Below are positions 51,390 to 60,174 of a DNA stretch of 64,000 nt, piece after piece. Positions within the stretch are counted from its first letter, which is position 1. The number at the start of each line of letters is the position of its first letter. The DNA comes from Bacteroidota bacterium. GTDB lineage: Bacteria; Bacteroidota; Bacteroidia; Flavobacteriales_F; PHOS-HE28. The position numbers and the translations under genes were made by a program. Location: assembly GCA_014584605.1 (NCBI GenBank), contig JACTMO010000080.1, forward strand, positions 62,001-126,000, read 5' to 3'. Below the pieces are notes generated by a model, which saw only the letters and a program-made list of their open reading frames with translations, did not search any database and had not been told where the DNA came from.

Positions 51390-52132
51390 AGGCCTCGGCC
51401 CTGCTTACGATCGCGTCGCTCCTCGTCCTGGGCGACCTGTCCGCACAGGTGTCCCCCTTCGCCGTTCCTGAACGGCCCAAGGTGCGGACCTTCTACCTCA
51501 CCAACGGCACCGAGTGGATCCTCTCCTTTCCCGTGCTGCACGTTTCGCGCGACCAGGTGCCGGCCGGCCGCGGCGGCATCGTGCGCTTCACGCCCTTCTT
51601 CAACCCCCGCGCGCTCATCCATTGGGACGCCTCGGCCCGCTTGGGCTTTTTCAGCGGCCTGGGCATACGCAACCTGGGCTTCATCTACGATGTGCCGGGC
51701 AGCGATGAGCGCTTCAAGTACCGGGCCTACACCCTCAGCCTTCCGCTGGGCATCAAGGCGGGCCGCATGCACGAGGTGCTCGCCTTTTTCGGATACGACC
51801 TGGACCTTCCGTTCAACTACCGGGAGAAACGCTACGTAGGCGGCGAGCGCGTGGACCGGAGCAGCGCCTGGTTCAGCGACCGGACGCGACACCTGTTGCA
51901 CAGCGTGATGCTCGGGGTGCAGGCGCCGTACGGCATCAACCTCACGCTGAAGTACACCTTCACCAACTTCCACAACACCGGGTTCCGCGACCAGGTGGAC
52001 GGTATGATCCGGGAGCCGTACGCCGGGCTTCGTGCCGATCTGGTCTGCCTGTCCTTGAACTGGGGCATGCATGCCGGCCGCGAACGGGGCCGTGGGTCCG
52101 GAGCCCCTGCGCCGACCATGCCCCGCTCCTGA
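51386..52132 (+). CDS. Outer-membrane beta-barrel-like protein of unknown function
   Basis: A 248-residue protein with a signal peptide (MKASALLTIASLLVLGDLSA). Alternating polar/hydrophobic strands with aromatic ends (RLGFFSGLGIRNLGFIYDV, YTLSLPLGIKAG, LAFFGYDLDLPFNYREKRYV, GINLTLKYTFTNF) suggest a small beta barrel. No family name is recognised. It is the last gene of the operon and overlaps maf by four bases. Confidence 0.72.
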   Translation: MKASALLTIASLLVLGDLSAQVSPFAVPERPKVRTFYLTNGTEWILSFPVLHVSRDQVPAGRGGIVRFTPFFNPRALIHWDASARLGFFSGLGIRNLGFIYDVPGSDERFKYRAYTLSLPLGIKAGRMHEVLAFFGYDLDLPFNYREKRYVGGERVDRSSAWFSDRTRHLLHSVMLGVQAPYGINLTLKYTFTNFHNTGFRDQVDGMIREPYAGLRADLVCLSLNWGMHAGRERGRGSGAPAPTMPRS

Positions 52133-52148
52133 CCGAAGGGCGCGGCGT

Positions 52149-54275
52149 CTATCGCAGCAACGACACGTGGCCCCGGTGCTGATGCCGTCGGCCGAACCCA
52201 TCGCGGAGCACCACCGTCCAGGCATACACCCCTTGCGGCTCACCCTGGCCCGACCAGCCCTGTGACGGTTCGGTGGACAGGAAGCGCTGGGCGCCCCAGC
52301 GGTCGAAGATGCGCAGTTCATAGCCCAGCGCACGTTGAACGCTGGTGACCGGCAGGAACAGCTCGTTCACGCCGTCCCCGTCGGGGGTGAAGGCGTTGGG
52401 GGCGAAAAAGAGGTAGTCGCCCTCCACGCAGAGCTCCGTGGCAGCCGTATCGGTGCAGCCTTCCGCATCGGTCACCACCAGGGTGATGGGGTGGCAACCG
52501 GGGCCTGTGAAGGCGTGCAGCGGCGAGGCCCCGCTGGCCGTGGTGCCATCCCCAAAGTCCCAGGTCCATTGCACGGCATCGGCGGAAGCATCCTGGGGGG
52601 CCACGGGGCCACTTCCCTCCTGCACCACGGCCGGCACGGTGAATGCCGCCACCGGTGGTGCATGCACCGCGATCGCGGCACCGGCGGCACTACCCACGCA
52701 GCCCGGCGGCACCACTTCCACCACCGACGGGGCGAAGGTCCCCGCCTGCGCATAGCAGTGCTGCACAACGGCGCCGATGGCCGTGCTGCCGTCCCCCAGG
52801 GCCCAGGTGAAGGTCCCCTGCCCCACGGCGGTGAGTGATACGCACAGCGGTGCACAGCCCCCCTGGACATCGGCCTGCACGATGGGCGTCGGAAGCGAGG
52901 CCACCGCCACGACCACGGCATCCGGGGCGCTGACGCATCCCGCTGCATCGGTGGCCACCACGCTGTACGTGCCGGCGGTGGCCGGGTTCAGCAGCGGACC
53001 TGAAGGCGTCCAGGTGAACTGCAAAGCGCCGGTGCCACCGCTGCCTGAAGCCGTGAGCAGGAGCGCGGAGCCGTCGCACACCGTCGTATCGGCCATGGCC
53101 TGTACCTGCACGCCGGCAGGCGCGTTCACCACCCCGGTCGCCGAGGAGGAACAACCGCCCGCATCGGTCACCGTCACGGTGTAGGTGCCCGGCGCGAGCC
53201 CGCTGAGCGCGGGGCCGTTGCCGCCTCCCGGCGACCAGCTGTAGGCGATGCCGGAGGTGTCCGTGGTCACCACGGCCGCGACCGAACCCGGTCCTCCAGC
53301 GCAGGTCGCGTCGGTGACATCCACCGTCACTTCAGGCACGACCACGGTCCTGGCCACGCTCACCGGCCCGGTGCAAGGCCCCACGGTGGTGAGGGTCACG
53401 GTGTAGGTCCCTGGGGCGGAGAACGCATGCACGGGGGTCTGGGCGGTGGAGCTGTTCAGCGCGCCGCTGGCCGGATCGCCGAGATCCCAGTTCCACGCCG
53501 AAGGGCATCCGCCCGGTGCGGGCGTGAAGCTGGCCGTGGCCCCGATGCAGCTCCAGGTGAAGTCGGCGACCGCTCCTTCGGCCTCCTGGATGAGGATGTC
53601 GTCGATGGCGATGCCGTCGTAGCCGTTGCACTGGGTGCCGGCGCCGAAGAGAAAGCGGAACAGCACCTGCGGCTGGTTGGCCGCGGCCGGTACGCAATGC
53701 CTGGCGGTGACCCATCCGCCGCTCCCGAAGCCGCCCTGACAGCTGCCGCCGGTGGCACCGCTGCGTCCGCTCCAGCCATGCTTGGGGCTGGCGGAGGTGA
53801 GGTTGGTGATGTTGCCCGCGTTGAACCAGTTGTCGTTGAGGCAGTCCACCGGATCGCCCCAGGCCCCCACGTTGCTCCAGCTCAACCCTCCGTTCAGCGA
53901 GATCTGGAAGGTCATGCCATCATACTGGCGTTCACACTCCCAGTAAAGCTTGAAAGAGACCCAGGGGTGGTCCAACGCGCTCATGTCGAAGCAGGGGCTC
54001 TCCAGCCAGCTCAGCTGCCCATAGTTGTAGAAGGTGCCTGAAAGGCCGCCAACGCACCAACTGCGGAGCCCGCCGCCGGCGGTGTTGATCGACGGATGGG
54101 CGGGAGTGCCCCACGCCCAGTCGCTGCTGACGCCGCCGGCGGTCCATTGCGGGCCGTTCTCGAACCCTTCCGCATAGGGGAAGGAGCTGATGGGGGCCAC
54201 GCACTGTGCCCATAGACCGCCTCCGCATGGGGTCAGGAGCAGAACGGCGATCGCGCGATGGAAGGGACTGCGCAC
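52149..54275 (-). CDS. PKD-domain secreted protein with T9SS type B (gliding-associated) C-terminal domain
   Basis: A 708-residue secreted protein. A GTG start at 54275 gives a hydrophobic leader (HRAIAVLLLTPCGGGLWAQ); the open frame extends upstream into the next gene but without signal logic. The N-terminal about 200 residues resemble a MAM/jelly-roll module (FPYAEGFENG, WVSFKLYWECERQYDGMTFQ). Several PKD-like domains follow (WNWDLGDPASG, FTWALGDGSTAIG, WTWDFGDGTTASG). The end LFFAPNAFTPDGDGVNELF with FDRWGAQRF is the classic type B sorting domain, directing secretion through T9SS. Confidence 0.87.
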   Translation of the reverse strand: MRSPFHRAIAVLLLTPCGGGLWAQCVAPISSFPYAEGFENGPQWTAGGVSSDWAWGTPAHPSINTAGGGLRSWCVGGLSGTFYNYGQLSWLESPCFDMSALDHPWVSFKLYWECERQYDGMTFQISLNGGLSWSNVGAWGDPVDCLNDNWFNAGNITNLTSASPKHGWSGRSGATGGSCQGGFGSGGWVTARHCVPAAANQPQVLFRFLFGAGTQCNGYDGIAIDDILIQEAEGAVADFTWSCIGATASFTPAPGGCPSAWNWDLGDPASGALNSSTAQTPVHAFSAPGTYTVTLTTVGPCTGPVSVARTVVVPEVTVDVTDATCAGGPGSVAAVVTTDTSGIAYSWSPGGGNGPALSGLAPGTYTVTVTDAGGCSSSATGVVNAPAGVQVQAMADTTVCDGSALLLTASGSGGTGALQFTWTPSGPLLNPATAGTYSVVATDAAGCVSAPDAVVVAVASLPTPIVQADVQGGCAPLCVSLTAVGQGTFTWALGDGSTAIGAVVQHCYAQAGTFAPSVVEVVPPGCVGSAAGAAIAVHAPPVAAFTVPAVVQEGSGPVAPQDASADAVQWTWDFGDGTTASGASPLHAFTGPGCHPITLVVTDAEGCTDTAATELCVEGDYLFFAPNAFTPDGDGVNELFLPVTSVQRALGYELRIFDRWGAQRFLSTEPSQGWSGQGEPQGVYAWTVVLRDGFGRRHQHRGHVSLLR

Positions 54276-54322
54276 CGGATGGTCGCTTCTCGGAGCGCGA
54301 AGTTCGTGGATCCGGCGCCGGC

Positions 54323-55162
54323 CTACCCTCCCGTGGCGCGGTACAGCCGGAACTGGCCGCCCACGACCACGGCGTACTGCCAGAACCAGAAGTGCTGGCG
54401 GGCCCGGTCGGATGAAGTCCCCGTGGTGAGCACATCGGGCATGTCCACCCAGCCCGCCTTGCCGATGATCCGTAGGAAGCCGTGGCGGAAGAAGTCCAGG
54501 TGCATCCCGGCCTGGGCCCCGACACCGAAGCCCGCGACATGGAAGCGGTTGTTGATGCCCTCTCCGAACAACCGCACGTCGGTGCGCGGGATGACGGGCC
54601 CGGCATGCAGGCCCTCGAAGAACAGGAGCGCATGGCGCCCGTTCCGGCTCTTCCAAAGCGCGTCGTAACGGTCCACGTCCAGGCTCAGCAGGTTGAGCCC
54701 GTCGCTGTGCTCGTAGGTCAGCAGTTCCGGGTCGAGGACCACCTCCCGCACCCCCTCCTCCATGGCGTAGGTCGAGGACCGTTCGGCATCCACATGACCG
54801 TCCATCCGGACCTGCTGGCCGCCCACCATCACGTATTTCATGTGGTCCATGCCGACCGACACGCTCCAGCGGTCCCGGAAGAACCAGCCCAGCCGATAGT
54901 TGTACTGCGGCAGGGTGATGGTCGCCGGGGAGAAATAGAGCCCGGCATCGAACGGACTGGGGCGGTCCTTGGCCACCACCTGCTTCAAGGTGAAGGCATA
55001 GCCGGGCCCCTTGAAGTGGATGTCGCTGCGGCTGTAGCCGGACCGGTTGTAGCCCCAGTACAGGAAGAGGTCGCCCCGATGCTCGTGGACCGGTGGTCGC
55101 TGCGCCTGGAGCCCAAACGGAGCAGCGAACAGGAGCAGGGGAAGGAGGATGGTGCCGCGCAT
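54323..55162 (-). CDS. Outer-membrane beta-barrel-like protein
   Basis: A 279-residue protein with a signal peptide (MRGTILLPLLLFAAPFGLQA). GDLFLYWGYNRSGYSRSDI, GYAFTLKQVVAKDRPSPF and YNYRLGWFFRDRWSVSVGMDHMKYV look like porin-type strands; the segment is common in Bacteroidota exported hypothetical proteins. The C-terminal QHFWFWQYAVVVGGQFRLY ends in an aromatic-rich strand as in outer-membrane barrels. TACATTCG lies upstream of the start. Function unknown. Confidence 0.75.
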   Translation of the reverse strand: MRGTILLPLLLFAAPFGLQAQRPPVHEHRGDLFLYWGYNRSGYSRSDIHFKGPGYAFTLKQVVAKDRPSPFDAGLYFSPATITLPQYNYRLGWFFRDRWSVSVGMDHMKYVMVGGQQVRMDGHVDAERSSTYAMEEGVREVVLDPELLTYEHSDGLNLLSLDVDRYDALWKSRNGRHALLFFEGLHAGPVIPRTDVRLFGEGINNRFHVAGFGVGAQAGMHLDFFRHGFLRIIGKAGWVDMPDVLTTGTSSDRARQHFWFWQYAVVVGGQFRLYRATGG

Positions 55163-55236
55163 CTCACGGATGCGTCCGCATCCGGGCGGCGAATGTAGGG
55201 CTGCGCGCCGGAGGGGTGGGTGGCCGGTGCCGGTGG

Positions 55237-57120
55237 TCAGGGCAGCTGTTCCAGGCGGACGGCCGTGGGCACGGCCCCACCGATGTTGACCAGGATGGGG
55301 TCGCGATCGTTCGAGGACCCGGCATACTTGACCACGCCGTCGAGGTTGATGTCGGCCGTGTGGTAGCCAGTGGCGACGGCCGTGGGCACGCTCCCACCCA
55401 CGGTCGTCAGCACCGGGTCGCGGTCGTTGCCGGCACCGGCGTACTTCAAGCGGTCGTCGTGCTGCACATTGCCGGTGCGGAGGACCTGAACGTTCCCGAT
55501 CGCCTTGCGGGCATCGGTACCATAAGTGGCCGTACCCGGGAGCCGCAGGTCCAGTGCGGTCGCGGCGGCCGTGAGCGTCATGGGGGCGGCGGTCATCACC
55601 CCGAGGTGGTTCCTGTGGCGGAGGGCGACGTAGTAGGCTCCGTTGCCCACCTTGAAGCTCAGGGAAGGGCTGCCGTCATGCGCCACGATGTCGCCGTCCC
55701 GTTGGAGCAGGCCGTGGCGCGTGGCCACGACCACGGTGGGGTCGGCGGCGCTGCGCAGCTCCAGCCGCACCCAGTCCACAATGGCGTCCGGGCCGTTGAC
55801 GGCAAGCATGGCCGTAGTGGTGCTCTCACCGGCCCCACCGGCCACCGCAGGCCACCCGCTGCCCGTGTACGGCTCGGTGAGCGGGACAGGTCCAGTCGTG
55901 CGGAGCGCATCGTTCATCAGCATGGTGACGGTGTTGTACGGTCCTTCGAGCAGTGCCTTGGGGGCCAGGCGCACCGTGGCCGCCGGGTCCACGATGCGGT
56001 ACACCTGCCCCGCGTACATGTTGCACGCGAAAAGATCGCCGATGGCGTTGGCCCCGATGGCCGTGACACCCGCCGTGCCATTGGCCATGAGGACCTGGGC
56101 GGACCATCCGCCCTGGCCGTCGGGCACGAGCGCTCGCACCTGCCCCTGGCAGAAGTCGGTGTAGATGTAGCGCCCCTGCAGGGAAGGATAGGTCATGCCC
56201 CGGTACACCCTGCCGCCGATCACCGAACAATGGCCATCGGTATGCGCATGTACCTGCACGGGCGGCACGTACGCGGCGGGTGGTTCGCATCCCGCCGAAT
56301 TGTAGCTCGCGTGGCCTTCGAAACAGCGCCATCCGAAGTTGGCACCGGCGCCTGTGCCGAGGCCCACGTGGTCCACCTCCTCCCAGGCCCCCTGGCCCAC
56401 GTCCCCGATCCACACATCGCCATTGGCCGGATCGAAGCAGAAGCGCCACGGGTTGCGCAGACCGCTCGCCCAGATCTCGGGCATGGTGTCCGCCGGGTTC
56501 GCCGAGGCGAAAGGATTGTCCGACGGGATGGTGTAACCGGCGCCGGTGCCCACAGCGATGCGCAGGAGCTTGCCGAAAGGCAGGGACATGTCCTGCGCCC
56601 GGTCGCCCGGGTCGCCGGCACCGCCCCCATCGCCCATGGCGAACCACAGATGACCATCGGGCCCGAAGTGCAGGTCGCCGCCGTTGTGGTTGGTATAGGG
56701 CTGATCGACGGTGAACACGACCACCTCGCTCGTGGGGTCGGCGATGTCGGGGTCGGCGCTCACGCTGAAGCGGGAGATCCGCGAGGTCCCGTTGCCTGTT
56801 CCGGTGGTGTAGTGCACATAGAAGAAGCCGTTCTGGGGATATCCCGGATGGAAGGCCAATCCGAGCAACCCCTGCTCATTGCCTGCATCGAGGACCTGGG
56901 CGGTGATGTCCAGGAAGGGTTGAGACCGCGCCCTTCCGTCAGGCCCCACGATGCGGATGCGGCCCTGGCGTTCCACGACGAAGAGGCGGCCGTCGCCGGC
57001 ATGGGCCAGGGCCACGGGATCGTCGAACGCGATGCCCAGGGCCTGCAGTTCCACGGTCTGTGCGTGTAGTCCACCGATGATCGCCGTGCAGGCCAGCAGG
57101 CAGGGAAGCAGGTGTCGCAT
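55237..57120 (-). CDS. Secreted sorbosone/glucose dehydrogenase-like propeller with dockerin-like C-terminal module
   Basis: A 627-residue secreted protein. A signal peptide (LLPCLLACTAIIGGLHAQ) precedes a PQQ-type dehydrogenase propeller (about 25-380): IAFDDPVALAHAGDGRLFVV, GLLGLAFHPGYPQNGFFYVH, GDLHFGPDGHLWFAMGDGG and ASGLRNPWRFCFDPANGD are the canonical blocks. The remaining 240 residues are the same module as in the 27433 gene, ending DINLDGVVKYAGSSNDRDP ... PTAVRLEQLP. There is no T9SS type A or B tail. It is likely a paralogue lacking the PKD and PA14 insertion. Confidence 0.85.
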   Translation of the reverse strand: MRHLLPCLLACTAIIGGLHAQTVELQALGIAFDDPVALAHAGDGRLFVVERQGRIRIVGPDGRARSQPFLDITAQVLDAGNEQGLLGLAFHPGYPQNGFFYVHYTTGTGNGTSRISRFSVSADPDIADPTSEVVVFTVDQPYTNHNGGDLHFGPDGHLWFAMGDGGGAGDPGDRAQDMSLPFGKLLRIAVGTGAGYTIPSDNPFASANPADTMPEIWASGLRNPWRFCFDPANGDVWIGDVGQGAWEEVDHVGLGTGAGANFGWRCFEGHASYNSAGCEPPAAYVPPVQVHAHTDGHCSVIGGRVYRGMTYPSLQGRYIYTDFCQGQVRALVPDGQGGWSAQVLMANGTAGVTAIGANAIGDLFACNMYAGQVYRIVDPAATVRLAPKALLEGPYNTVTMLMNDALRTTGPVPLTEPYTGSGWPAVAGGAGESTTTAMLAVNGPDAIVDWVRLELRSAADPTVVVATRHGLLQRDGDIVAHDGSPSLSFKVGNGAYYVALRHRNHLGVMTAAPMTLTAAATALDLRLPGTATYGTDARKAIGNVQVLRTGNVQHDDRLKYAGAGNDRDPVLTTVGGSVPTAVATGYHTADINLDGVVKYAGSSNDRDPILVNIGGAVPTAVRLEQLP

Positions 57121-57246
57121 CGTCGTGTGTTTCGGCCCAAATTGGCCTGCACACGCGACCAGCGCCAGCGGATCTCGGCGGACGGTCCACCGCTTCCGAT
57201 CTTACCCCGACCTGTTTCGACGGCCGTAAGTGTGGTGGCCTCCACC

Positions 57247-58047
57247 TCAGCGCCTCTCCTCCTCCTTGGCACGGTCCCAGTAGGCGTCCATCTCCGCCAG
57301 GGTCATCTCCCCCAGCCTGCGCCCGTCCTTTCGGCTCTCGCGCTCCAGGAAGCGAAAGCGTTGGATGAACTTCCGGTTGGTGCGTTCCAGCGCCTCGTCC
57401 GGGTCCACCCCGATGAACCGCGCATAGTTCACCACGCTGAACAGTACATCGCCCAGTTCGTCCGCACGCCGGTCGCTTTCGGCCTCCACCTCCCGCCTCA
57501 GTTCGGCGAGCTCCTCCTGCACCTTGTTCCATACCTGATCGAGGTGCTCCCAGTCAAAGCCCACTCCGCGCGCCTTGTCCTGGATGCGCATGGCCTTCAC
57601 CAGGGAGGGCAACCCCTTGGGCACACCCTCCAGCACGCTTGGTTCGCGCCCGGTACCATCCGCAGGCTTCTCGGCCAGCTTGATCCGTTCCCAGTTCGCC
57701 TTCACCTGCTCCTCGTCCTGCACCTGTACATCGCCGTAGATGTGCGGATGGCGGTGGATCAGCTTGTCGCAGATGCCGTTCAACACCTCCGTGATCCCGA
57801 AGCTTCCGCGCTCCGCTCCGATCCTGGCGTAGAAGACCAGATGGAGCATCAGGTCGCCCAGCTCCTTGCGCACCCCCTCCATGTCGTTCTCCAGGATGGC
57901 ATCGCCCAGCTCATAGGTCTCTTCGATGGTCAACGGCCGCAGCGTTTCCATCGTCTGTTTCCGGTCCCAGGGGCACTTGGTGCGCAGGTCGTCCATGATC
58001 GCCAGCAGGCGGAGGAAGGCCTGTGCACGGGGGTCGTTGCCTTTCAT
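57247..58047 (-). CDS. mazG: Nucleoside triphosphate pyrophosphohydrolase MazG
   Basis: A 266-residue tandem MazG protein hydrolysing NTPs to NMPs. The first domain has CPWDRKQTMETLRPLTIEET and EEVGDLML-like KELGDLMLHLVFYARI; the second has NKVQEELAELRREVEAESD and DELGDVLFSVVNYARFIGVD, where the acidic E-x-x-E and E-x-x-D residues bind metal. Start 58047 starts MKGNDPRAQAFLRLLAIMDD. A CACCTTTG box ends 4 nt before it. Confidence 0.93.
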   Translation of the reverse strand: MKGNDPRAQAFLRLLAIMDDLRTKCPWDRKQTMETLRPLTIEETYELGDAILENDMEGVRKELGDLMLHLVFYARIGAERGSFGITEVLNGICDKLIHRHPHIYGDVQVQDEEQVKANWERIKLAEKPADGTGREPSVLEGVPKGLPSLVKAMRIQDKARGVGFDWEHLDQVWNKVQEELAELRREVEAESDRRADELGDVLFSVVNYARFIGVDPDEALERTNRKFIQRFRFLERESRKDGRRLGEMTLAEMDAYWDRAKEEERR

Positions 58048-58111
58048 GCCGCAAAGGTGCTTCTTGACGGGCTTGTGCATGCTACCTTCGGGCACCAACC
58101 CAAAGGCATCC

Positions 58112-58753
58112 ATGAAGATCGGCATCCTCGGCACGGGCATGGTGGGCCAAGTGCTCGCCTCCGGATTCCTGGACCACGGCCATGAAGTGACCATCGCCAC
58201 GCGAACACCGGCAAAAGTCGCCGATTGGCTGGACAAGAACCCGAAGGGCGCGGTGGGCTCGCACAAGGAGGTGGGCGCCTGGGCCGACCTCATCGTGCTG
58301 AGCAGCAAAGGCACCGCTGCGGAGGCCGCCCTTGGCCTGTGCGACCCCGATGACCTTGCGGGCAAGACCGTGATCGATACGACCAACCCCATCGCCGACG
58401 CCCCTCCGGAGAACGGCGTACTGCGCTTTTTCACCTCCCTGGATGAGAGCCTGATGGAGCGCCTCCAGCGCGCGAACCCCGGGGTGAACCTGGTCAAGGC
58501 GTTCAACAGTGTGGGCAACGCCTACATGGTGGACCCGGATTTCGGAGGTGTACGCCCCACCATGTTCATTTGCGGGAACCACCCGGCGGCCAAGGCGCAG
58601 GTCGCTGCGATCCTTGCGGACTTCGGCTGGGAGGCGGAGGACATGGGAGGCGTTGAAGCCGCCCGTGCCATTGAGCCCTTGTGCATCCTTTGGTGCATAC
58701 CCGGGTTCATTCGCAATCAGTGGACGCACGCCTTCAAGCTGCTGAAGCACTAA
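58112..58753 (+). CDS. NADPH-dependent F420 reductase-like / NAD(P)-binding oxidoreductase
   Basis: A 213-residue Rossmann protein. MKIGILGTGMVGQVLASGF is the dinucleotide site; ATRTPAKVADWL marks NADP preference; VIDTTNPIADAPPENG and VNLVKAFNSVGNAYM fit the F420H2:NADP oxidoreductase/NPD family. Actual F420 use is doubtful in this phylum. TACCTTCG lies 21 nt upstream and it diverges from mazG. Confidence 0.85.
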   Translation: MKIGILGTGMVGQVLASGFLDHGHEVTIATRTPAKVADWLDKNPKGAVGSHKEVGAWADLIVLSSKGTAAEAALGLCDPDDLAGKTVIDTTNPIADAPPENGVLRFFTSLDESLMERLQRANPGVNLVKAFNSVGNAYMVDPDFGGVRPTMFICGNHPAAKAQVAAILADFGWEAEDMGGVEAARAIEPLCILWCIPGFIRNQWTHAFKLLKH

Positions 58754-58814
58754 GGACGGGTTCCCGTACGACCCGCCTTTACCGTCGCATTTTTGTTCGT
58801 ACGTATCGCATGTG

Positions 58815-58822
58815 TATCTTTG
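58815..58822 (+). promoter_or_regulatory. Putative -7 box TATCTTTG for the toxin-antitoxin pair
   Basis: An exact TAnnTTTG match ends 8 nt before the first ATG of the DUF6364 antitoxin gene, in a locally AT-rich stretch. Confidence 0.6.
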
Positions 58823-58830
58823 TCGTATAA

Positions 58831-59100
58831 ATGAAGGTCATGGACACCAAGCTCACCCTCAGCTTCGATGCAGGCGTGGCCGAACAGGCCAAACGCTTCG
58901 CCGAGGCGAACAACATCAGCCTGTCGCGGCTCATCGAGTTCATGCTGAGCAAGGTGACCGACAAGCGATACCGCAGCCTGGATGAGCTCCCCGTGAGCGA
59001 CTGGATCAGCCAGGTGGCGGAGGGCGAAGCCACCTATGTGCGCAAGAACGCCGCAGATCGCGACCTCAAGAAGGATTACTTGAAGAGCAGAAGGCGGTAA
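58831..59100 (+). CDS. DUF6364-family antitoxin-like protein
   Basis: An 89-residue protein (start 58831 or 58840). MDTKLTLSFDAGVAEQAKRF begins a ribbon-helix-helix-like fold, typical of antitoxins that bind DNA and neutralise a partner. NNISLSRLIEFMLSKVT and LPVSDWISQVAEGEATYV match DUF6364 members. It precedes a PIN-domain gene by 74 bases, the usual toxin-antitoxin order. Confidence 0.8.
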   Translation: MKVMDTKLTLSFDAGVAEQAKRFAEANNISLSRLIEFMLSKVTDKRYRSLDELPVSDWISQVAEGEATYVRKNAADRDLKKDYLKSRRR

Positions 59101-59174
59101 GAGGATAGAGCGCAAGGGTGCCTGGGCCATGCACCCCCGTACGCTCGTGCCCCTTTAACCGCAGCACATCCCCC

Positions 59175-59597
59175 ATGCGGATCTTCCTCGACGCCAACGT
59201 GCTGGTGACGGTGCTCTGCAACGAGTACCCACGCTTCGGGCCATGCGCGCGCGTGTTGAGCCTGGCCGACGACAAGCGTTTCGAGGTGTACACCTCACCG
59301 CTTTGCCTGGCCATCGGCGCCTATTTCGCCGAGAAGAAGAACGGGCGCAAGGCGGCTCGAAAGAAAGTGGCCCTGCTTGCCGAAAAACTGAAGGTGACCA
59401 CTATGGGTCCGAAGGCGGTCGAGCGCACCTTCGCCGATCCGCGCATCACCGACGTAGAGGACGGCTTTCAGTATTTCTCTGCGGTGGATGCGGGATGCAG
59501 CGCGATCGTGACCTACGACAAGCGGGACTGGCATTTCGCCGGGATGGAGGTTCTGGACCCCATGACCTTCCTGCTGAAGTACGCGGTGAAGCGGTGA
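59175..59597 (+). CDS. PIN-domain toxin-like ribonuclease
   Basis: A 140-residue PIN domain. MRIFLDANVLVTVLCNEYPR holds the first catalytic Asp, ITDVEDGFQYFSAVDAGCSA the central acidic pair and AIVTYDKRDWHF the last Asp. Such proteins cleave RNA when freed of the antitoxin. Start 59175 gives the family start. It follows the DUF6364 gene and is convergent with the next. Confidence 0.85.
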   Translation: MRIFLDANVLVTVLCNEYPRFGPCARVLSLADDKRFEVYTSPLCLAIGAYFAEKKNGRKAARKKVALLAEKLKVTTMGPKAVERTFADPRITDVEDGFQYFSAVDAGCSAIVTYDKRDWHFAGMEVLDPMTFLLKYAVKR

Positions 59598-59628
59598 CCC
59601 CAACGAGGTTGCCGACCCCGCATCGGGA

Positions 59629-60150
59629 TCATCGCTCCGCCACCGCTTTCAACCCCGCCAGACCCGTCTCGAAGTCCTTGCCGATCATCTTGTCCATGTT
59701 CACGAACAGGCTGAAGACCTTGCCCATGAACAGGTTGGGGCCGTCCATCTCCCAGCGCACCTGCGTGCCGCCGGCCTGCGGGTTGAAGCGGACATGCGTG
59801 ATGCACTCCGACTTCCACGGCTTCAGGAAGCGCAGGTCGATCTTCACGCCTTGGGGACCGGCCTCCAGCACCTCCATGGTGCCTTCGCCCACCTTCTTGT
59901 TACCGACCCAGGCATAGCGCGCGCCCACGCCGCTCTCCGCGCCGCTGAAGCTGCGCTTCATCTCCGGGTCCAGTTTGTCCCATGGGCTCCAAGCGGACCA
60001 CATGTGGAAGTCGGCCACGTGCGGCAGGATCCGTTCCGGCGGTGCGTTGATCACGGTGCTCCGTTCGTAGTGGACGGTGTTGGGCTTCATGGCGGCGGCG
60101 ATGAGCACCAGGGCGATGATGGCCAGCAGGCCGAGGAGTAGGTACATCAT
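59629..60150 (-). CDS. SRPBCC-family protein with N-terminal anchor
   Basis: A 173-residue protein: one N-terminal membrane helix (YLLLGLLAIIALVLIAAAM) followed by a START/Bet v1-like ligand-binding domain (VHYERSTVINAPPERILPHV, FHMWSAWSPWDKLDPEM, GGTQVRWEMDGPNLFMG). It is the polyketide-cyclase-like type. Ligand is unknown. It follows the DoxX gene by 24 bases on the same strand. Confidence 0.83.
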   Translation of the reverse strand: MMYLLLGLLAIIALVLIAAAMKPNTVHYERSTVINAPPERILPHVADFHMWSAWSPWDKLDPEMKRSFSGAESGVGARYAWVGNKKVGEGTMEVLEAGPQGVKIDLRFLKPWKSECITHVRFNPQAGGTQVRWEMDGPNLFMGKVFSLFVNMDKMIGKDFETGLAGLKAVAER

Positions 60151-60174
60151 GGTCGGTTCAGGTGCTGGTGAGGT

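Noticed and set aside
52149-54656. Longer T9SS type B protein starting at 54656
   Set aside because: The extra 127 codons are antisense-in-frame shadow of the neighbouring outer-membrane gene; the GTG at 54275 yields a signal-like leader.
57247-58518. Upstream-extended MazG
   Set aside because: The frame upstream of 58047 is antisense to the Rossmann protein gene and shows no MazG similarity; a CACCTTTG box supports the start at 58047.
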